Shown here piece by piece: positions 14,394 through 18,337 of a stretch of 18,337 nt of DNA. The notes under the pieces are model-generated. The model was not told where the DNA came from. It saw only the letters and a list, made by a program, of their open reading frames with translations, and searched no databases. The stretch lies in NCBI GenBank assembly GCA_963579925.1, contig CAUZJA010000029.1, forward strand, positions 1 through 18,337. Reading direction: 5' to 3'. Position 1 is the stretch's first letter. Every line of letters begins with the position of its first letter. Source of the stretch: UBA1151 sp963579925. GTDB lineage: Bacteria; Chloroflexota; Dehalococcoidia; Lucifugimonadales; Lucifugimonadaceae. The position numbers and the translations under genes were made by a program.

Positions 14394-14485
14394 AGGAGAC
14401 TCCTCGCGGTTACGGTAGGGGGCCTATTCTAGGCGTAATTCCAGGCGGTGTTCCCAATTGGATTTGCTGCTGTCGAGCGTATACT
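14394..14485. promoter_or_regulatory. Divergent promoter region between threonine dehydratase and transporter genes
   Basis: Contains an 11-base perfect dyad AGGAGACTCCT (14394-14404) that includes the threonine dehydratase Shine-Dalgarno, and a second dyad GCCTATTCTAGGC (14422-14434). Read on the - strand the second overlaps TAGAAT, a -10-like hexamer 36 bases before that gene. On the + strand TATACT (14480-14485) is a -10-like hexamer about 58 bases before the transporter start. No strong -35 element was found on either strand. Confidence 0.32.
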
Positions 14486-14542
14486 CGTTTGTATTGCCGG
14501 AACTGGCGGCACCACCCTTGCTGCACAGGTACATTTGCTCTC

Positions 14543-15889
14543 ATGGCAACAGTCGGCAGATCATCTGATCCGCCTGAATCCAATCCATCTCCTGACTCCC
14601 CGCCCCCAGCTGGGGCGACACCATCTCCGCGCCCAATAAAAAAGCAATCCGCACTGGCTCATACTTTCGAATCATTGGCGATTCGCGAGTTCAGAATGCT
14701 GTGGTTCGGGACGCTGCTCGGCATGGGCGCGATCCAGATGCAGATGATCTCTCGGACCATCCTCGTCGACGATCTGACCGGGAAAGCGTCCCTTACCGGG
14801 ATAGTGGGGTTGGGCTTCGCTCCATCAATGCTCATCCTGTCGATGTTTGGCGGAGTTGCGGGTGACCGGATGGAGAAGCGAACGCTGATCCAGATAACGC
14901 TGTTCGCTTCAGCCGGAATGGCGCTTGTTATCGGAGTCCTGATCATCACGGACGTAATCACCTGGCAATATCTGCTTATCGCATCCGTGTTGCAGGGAGC
15001 GACATTTGCTTTCCAGATGCCCGCCCGGCAGGCCATCATCCCAAAGCTGGTGGGGCAGGACAGACTTATGAACGCGATGGCGTTGAGTGCGGGTGGTATG
15101 AGCATGATGGCCATCGCCGCTCCGGCCTTTGCCGGCTATATCTACGGCTCGTTTGGCCCCGAATATGTCTACTTCATCATTGCCGCGATGTACTTCGTAG
15201 CGATGATCATGACCGGCAGGATTCAAAAGGTTCCACCGGAAGTGACGGAGAAGGGCAGAAGTGTTCTTCGAGAAGTTGGCGCTGGATTTAAGTACGCGGC
15301 CAGTAACCGGGTAGTGATGCTTTTGCTGACCTCTGGGCTGGTGGTAGCGGTACTTGCCATGCCGTTCAGGTTGCAGTTCCCCGTCTTCGCGCGGCGCTTG
15401 TATGGCGATCTGAACACAACCAGTGGCCTCTATGAGTTCGATCCAAACATGATCGGCGTGCTACTCATGTTTGCCGGAATCGGCGGTGTGATCGGTACTA
15501 TCGGTATCGCTAACCTGCGAGAAGGTAGTAGGCGAGGGCTCATCATCCTGCTAGGTTCGATGCTGACCGGCGCAGCGATGCTGCTGCTCACAGCGTTTGA
15601 GGCAGTATTCATGGGGATGATCGTGATGCTGCTGATTGGAATCGCGGAGTCTGCCCGGATGACGCTGGGGCAATCGCTGTCGATCGAGAAAACAGAGCCT
15701 CAGTACAGGGCTCGCGTCAGTTCCATCTACATGATGACGTTTGGCTTGATGCCAGCGGGTGCTCTTCCACTTGGCTATGCCGTGGACGAGTTCGGTGCAC
15801 GACCGTCCCTGATGGTGGTGAGTTTGCTGGTCATTTTGGCCGGGATAGCGTTCCTGGTAGGTGCCAAAACACTTCGTCGGCTGAGGTAG
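14543..15889 (+). CDS. Major facilitator superfamily (MFS) transporter, first of a tandem pair
   Basis: Integral membrane secondary transporter, probably an exporter, of the MFS group that includes EntS-like and TMEM-effector proteins. I chose ATG at 14543 (448 residues); a TTG at 14489 would add 18 unconvincing residues rich in Cys and His. A Pro/Ser-rich cytoplasmic N-terminal tail of about 50 residues precedes the first membrane segment. Typical features: FGGVAGDRMEKR in the loop 2-3 position, MPARQAIIPKL in loop 4-5, and YRARVSSIYMMTFGLMP in the second half. About twelve hydrophobic segments are visible. It shares these motifs with the next gene, so the two are clear paralogues. The substrate is not predictable. 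Confidence 0.88.
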   Translation: MATVGRSSDPPESNPSPDSPPPAGATPSPRPIKKQSALAHTFESLAIREFRMLWFGTLLGMGAIQMQMISRTILVDDLTGKASLTGIVGLGFAPSMLILSMFGGVAGDRMEKRTLIQITLFASAGMALVIGVLIITDVITWQYLLIASVLQGATFAFQMPARQAIIPKLVGQDRLMNAMALSAGGMSMMAIAAPAFAGYIYGSFGPEYVYFIIAAMYFVAMIMTGRIQKVPPEVTEKGRSVLREVGAGFKYAASNRVVMLLLTSGLVVAVLAMPFRLQFPVFARRLYGDLNTTSGLYEFDPNMIGVLLMFAGIGGVIGTIGIANLREGSRRGLIILLGSMLTGAAMLLLTAFEAVFMGMIVMLLIGIAESARMTLGQSLSIEKTEPQYRARVSSIYMMTFGLMPAGALPLGYAVDEFGARPSLMVVSLLVILAGIAFLVGAKTLRRLR

Positions 15890-16042
15890 CCAAGGACGCG
15901 CCGGTTTGACCCGGAGGCGTATGCTCATTCGAAGAGTCAATTGATCTAATCGTAGCGTCACCATCGGGAGGGGACACTCATCGGCCTCCGCTGGTTTGGA
16001 CATCAATCCGCTGCTGCAGAAAATACTGCGGATGGCGATGTG

Positions 16043-17287
16043 ATGGGCGACTCAGCGAATTCAGCGCCCATCGATGACAGTCTGTTTCATCGTACTTTTG
16101 ACTCCCTCTCTGATCCCGCCTTCCGCAACTTCTTCTTTGGGTTTTTGCTCCTTATGGGCGGCGTCAACATCCAGATGGTGGCACGGGGAGTGCTGGCATT
16201 CGAACTCACCGGGTCTGTACTGGCGGTTAGCTATGTGGGCGCCGGCTTCGCCCCGCCAATTCTTCTGTTCTCTCTATTCGGTGGTGCAATTGCTGATCGA
16301 GTGAACCGCAAGCAGATCATCCAATTTGGTCAGGTCGGAATGGCGCTGATCTCGGGTGGCGTGGCTGTTTCGATTCTCACGGATAACGTAACCATCTGGC
16401 ATCTGATCGGCGCGTCGATCATGCAGGGAACGCTGTGGGCGTTCCTGATGCCAGCGCGCCAGGCCATCATCCCTCAGATAGTGGGAGAGAAGCGCATGAT
16501 CAATGCCGTTGCCCTCAGCTCATCGGGAATGGCGCTTATGACTCTGGGTGCACCAGGAATCGGTGGACTGGCCTACTTCTATTTCGGTCCGGGGACGGTC
16601 TACGTGATCATCTCTTCAATGGCCATTGCCTCATTCTTGCTGACGACACGCCTCCCAGATGTTGGGAAAATGCCATCGAAGGCCGGTGTTGCGGTACTGG
16701 AGGACATGAAGGAAGGGCTTCGGTACGTTATGCAGCGCCGAATGGTCATGCTGCTTTTGGCGATGGCACTATCAACCGCCGTTCTTGCGATGCCGTTCCG
16801 CTCCCTGTTGGTGGTACTGGTGCAAGATGAATTCGGCAGGGGCGCTGATGCGTTTGGTTTCCTGCTGAGTGCGTTTGGCCTGGGAGCTCTTGTTGGCTCC
16901 CTCGGTTTTGCTGGTATGCGCGCAACTGGTCCAAGGGGGATGGCTCTGATAGCTACTACAACGCTTTCTGGAATCGCAATCCTGGCGGCAGCTGTTAGCC
17001 CTTCATACATCCTCCTCATGATCATCATGGTATTCGTCGGGCTGGGAGATTCCGGACGGCGAACGCTCAATAGCGCTCTCTTGATGGAGCAGGTGGACGA
17101 CGAACACCGCGGCCGCGTCATGGGCCTCTACATGATGAACTTTGGCCTGATGCCGTTGGGCATAATACCAATCGCAGCAATCGCAGAGTTCGCAGGAATC
17201 CGAGAGGCACTAAGTGTCAGCGCCGTAATCCTCATCGCAGTCGGTGTCAGCTTCTTCGCGCTGTCCAAGCGGACGCGCGATCTGTAA
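16043..17287 (+). CDS. MFS transporter, second of a tandem pair
   Basis: Paralogue of the preceding transporter: FGGAIADRVNRK, MPARQAIIPQI and HRGRVMGLYMMNFGLMP align directly with that gene. About twelve membrane segments; 414 residues from the ATG used here (a GTG sits one codon earlier). The start is uncertain. No Shine-Dalgarno precedes the ATG/GTG, while a perfect GGAGG (15967-15971) lies 8 bases before an in-frame ATC at 15980, and the frame is open from 15956. Starting there would add 21 residues and give a cytoplasmic tail closer in length to its paralogue's. It follows the first transporter by about 150 bases and is convergent with the archaellin gene, 7 bases between stops. Confidence 0.86.
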   Translation: MGDSANSAPIDDSLFHRTFDSLSDPAFRNFFFGFLLLMGGVNIQMVARGVLAFELTGSVLAVSYVGAGFAPPILLFSLFGGAIADRVNRKQIIQFGQVGMALISGGVAVSILTDNVTIWHLIGASIMQGTLWAFLMPARQAIIPQIVGEKRMINAVALSSSGMALMTLGAPGIGGLAYFYFGPGTVYVIISSMAIASFLLTTRLPDVGKMPSKAGVAVLEDMKEGLRYVMQRRMVMLLLAMALSTAVLAMPFRSLLVVLVQDEFGRGADAFGFLLSAFGLGALVGSLGFAGMRATGPRGMALIATTTLSGIAILAAAVSPSYILLMIIMVFVGLGDSGRRTLNSALLMEQVDDEHRGRVMGLYMMNFGLMPLGIIPIAAIAEFAGIREALSVSAVILIAVGVSFFALSKRTRDL

Positions 17288-17294
17288 CCGCTAG

Positions 17295-17942
17295 CTAGTC
17301 CAGCAGAAGTGCCGTGTCCAACTGGACAGGCATCGTGCGTTGCAGATCAAACGAAGCCCCAACTGGAGGGGGGACCTCAAGTGAGAACTTTCCGTTTCCA
17401 ACGAGCCGGTGATTCATGTATGCCGTGGTGGACGTGGACAGGCTGAAGGAGTCGTCTGAAGCTCTTGGATGCAACCAGACAGTGATCTCTGCCGTCTCAT
17501 CACCCTCAATAAGGTTGTCGCCATCACTGTTACCAAGCCAGGCCAGGGACCAGCGAGTGTCATTTATGTGCTGAGTGGAATCGGTGTAGGAAATAACGAG
17601 TGGGCTCGTGTTGCCAGACGATACCGGTGCGGCACCTGAGGTACCCGCGGTGTATGCAGGTGTCAGTTCAACAGCATCCCCATCATTCGTAAGCGAAATT
17701 GTGAACGTCAAGCGGTTGACAGCTGTGGTTGTGCTAACTGGGCCTGAAAGCGCAACTACGCCGCCTGTTGGATGCAGTGTGGTCTGCGTCTCCTCAACTC
17801 CGGCGTAAACGGTTTCCTTGGCTCTCTCCGAGGCAAATATGCCACTGGACAATATCGTGAACGCGAAAACTGAAACAACCACCACAAAGGCGATGAGGAT
17901 GATTGCTGTTTCCAGTCCTGTAATGCCTCTCTCTGAGCGCAT
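17295..17942 (-). CDS. Archaellin (archaeal-type flagellin, FlaB/ArlB family) in a bacterial context
   Basis: A structural subunit of an archaellum filament. The 215-residue protein has a six-residue class III signal peptide (MRSERG) cut before ITGLETAII, with Glu at mature position +5 as in type IV pilin-like proteins, then a hydrophobic helix to about residue 34 (the filament core). The downstream YAGVEET matches the archaellin conserved segment. The outer beta domain follows archaellin order: LTFTISLTNDGDAVELTP, LVISYTD, GDNLIEGDETAEITV, and the C-terminal signature FSLEVPPPVGASFDLQRTMP. ATG start with a GAGAG-like Shine-Dalgarno. The neighbouring genes are bacterial. No assembly genes (ArlH/I/J, prepilin peptidase) are in the window, so they must be elsewhere if the filament is made. 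Confidence 0.92.
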   Translation of the reverse strand: MRSERGITGLETAIILIAFVVVVSVFAFTILSSGIFASERAKETVYAGVEETQTTLHPTGGVVALSGPVSTTTAVNRLTFTISLTNDGDAVELTPAYTAGTSGAAPVSSGNTSPLVISYTDSTQHINDTRWSLAWLGNSDGDNLIEGDETAEITVWLHPRASDDSFSLSTSTTAYMNHRLVGNGKFSLEVPPPVGASFDLQRTMPVQLDTALLLD

Positions 17943-17945
17943 CTA

Positions 17946-18131
17946 TTACTCTCTTTCCACACTATGAGTCATTGGCAAACCAAGTCCGACGTCTTGAAGA
18001 ACGTTCATCTGGCGTGTCCACAGTTGGCTCAGGCGAGGTCCTATCGACCTATTCTGTCTTTGCCCTTTGGTGCCGAATACGGTGTATTCACGGGCCATTA
18101 CTGTGGTGACTGCATGAGTGCTCACACTCAC
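17946..18131 (-). CDS. Uncertain small open frame directly upstream of the archaellin gene
   Basis: A - strand frame open from 18218 and ending in TAA (17946-17948) three bases before the archaellin ATG. The first usable start is the GTG at 18131, giving 61 residues; the open frame above it would add 29 more (for example ITASEVGERIRDYVW), which reads like protein. No family is recognised. It may be a short gene coupled to archaellin translation, the remnant of a longer frameshifted gene, or non-coding leader. A + strand frame (17964-18290) overlaps it and I consider that one spurious. Confidence 0.22.
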   Translation of the reverse strand: MSVSTHAVTTVMAREYTVFGTKGQRQNRSIGPRLSQLWTRQMNVLQDVGLGLPMTHSVERE

Positions 18132-18218
18132 CAGCCGAGCGGTATCCGCTTGCCAAACATAGTCCCTGATTCTCTCCCCGACTTCGGAGGCCGTGATCCC
18201 TGCTGGATGATATGTTCG

Positions 18219-18337
18219 TCATCTGGAAATTTCGAATCAAGCGTCTCCGTCTTTCCGTCTACCTATTTGATCCGACCCCGGAATGCGTGACGAGCGTGAA
18301 GTTCCGCGTTGTGCGGTGAGAAACCCCCCATACCTGA
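18219..18337. other. Window end with no supported gene
   Basis: About 120 bases in which each frame on both strands is short or interrupted and no recognisable protein, RNA gene or terminator is visible. It may hold the promoter of the archaellin unit, but no clear hexamers were found. Confidence 0.4.

Noticed and set aside
16435..16830. 131-codon + strand frame within the second transporter
   Set aside because: Overlaps a clear membrane protein in another frame and lacks any independent support.
17964..18290. 108-codon + strand frame beside the archaellin gene
   Set aside because: No protein-like conserved motifs and no ribosome-binding site; overlaps the more plausible - strand frame.

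Overview
This roughly 54% GC bacterial chromosome segment most resembles a member of the Chloroflexota (Dehalococcoidia/SAR202-like). No 16S rRNA or other strict marker is present, so the lineage is an inference. It rests on compact housekeeping operons, a MoaD/ThiS-like – NIL domain – threonine synthase cluster, and a gene for an archaeal-type flagellin (archaellin) lying among ordinary bacterial genes. No rRNA, tRNA, CRISPR array, insertion sequence or prophage was seen.

Layout. (1) Positions 1-6592, + strand: the 3' part of alaS (with an unusual in-frame insertion), ruvX, then four shikimate/chorismate genes, aroE, aroC, aroK and aroB; aroC-aroK and aroK-aroB overlap by 4 bases. (2) Positions 6589-8485, - strand: threonine synthase, a NIL-domain protein and a MoaD/ThiS-like sulfur carrier ending Gly-Gly-Cys. 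This looks like a sulfur-transfer or amino-acid biosynthesis unit and is one of the two most interesting loci. (3) Positions 8486-8793: a 308-base divergent regulatory region rich in inverted repeats. (4) Positions 8794-11473, + strand: a membrane-anchored nuclease-fold protein that has lost its catalytic residues, a Cof-type HAD phosphatase and a ribokinase-family sugar kinase; a possible 30-residue membrane peptide is encoded on the - strand between the first two. (5) Positions 11474-12454, - strand: class 2 dihydroorotate dehydrogenase (pyrD). (6) Positions 12608-13381, + strand: a 257-residue protein of unknown function. (7) Positions 13422-14390, - strand: threonine dehydratase/serine racemase family enzyme. 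(8) Positions 14543-17287, + strand: two tandem paralogous MFS transporters. (9) Positions 17295-17942, - strand: archaellin, preceded by an open frame of uncertain status; the last ~120 bases show no supported gene.

How the genes work together. Group 1 covers tRNA charging, Holliday-junction/rRNA maintenance and four of the seven shikimate-pathway steps to chorismate. Threonine synthase and threonine dehydratase could make and consume threonine towards isoleucine, although the dehydratase lacks the regulatory domain of the biosynthetic form. The MoaD-NIL-threonine synthase cluster suggests thiocarboxylate sulfur entering aspartate-family amino acids. The archaellin implies an archaellum-type motor encoded elsewhere in the genome.

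General traits: six of the 17 well-supported complete genes start with TTG, most of these with a good Shine-Dalgarno sequence, and three convergent gene pairs have overlapping, abutting or nearly abutting stop codons.
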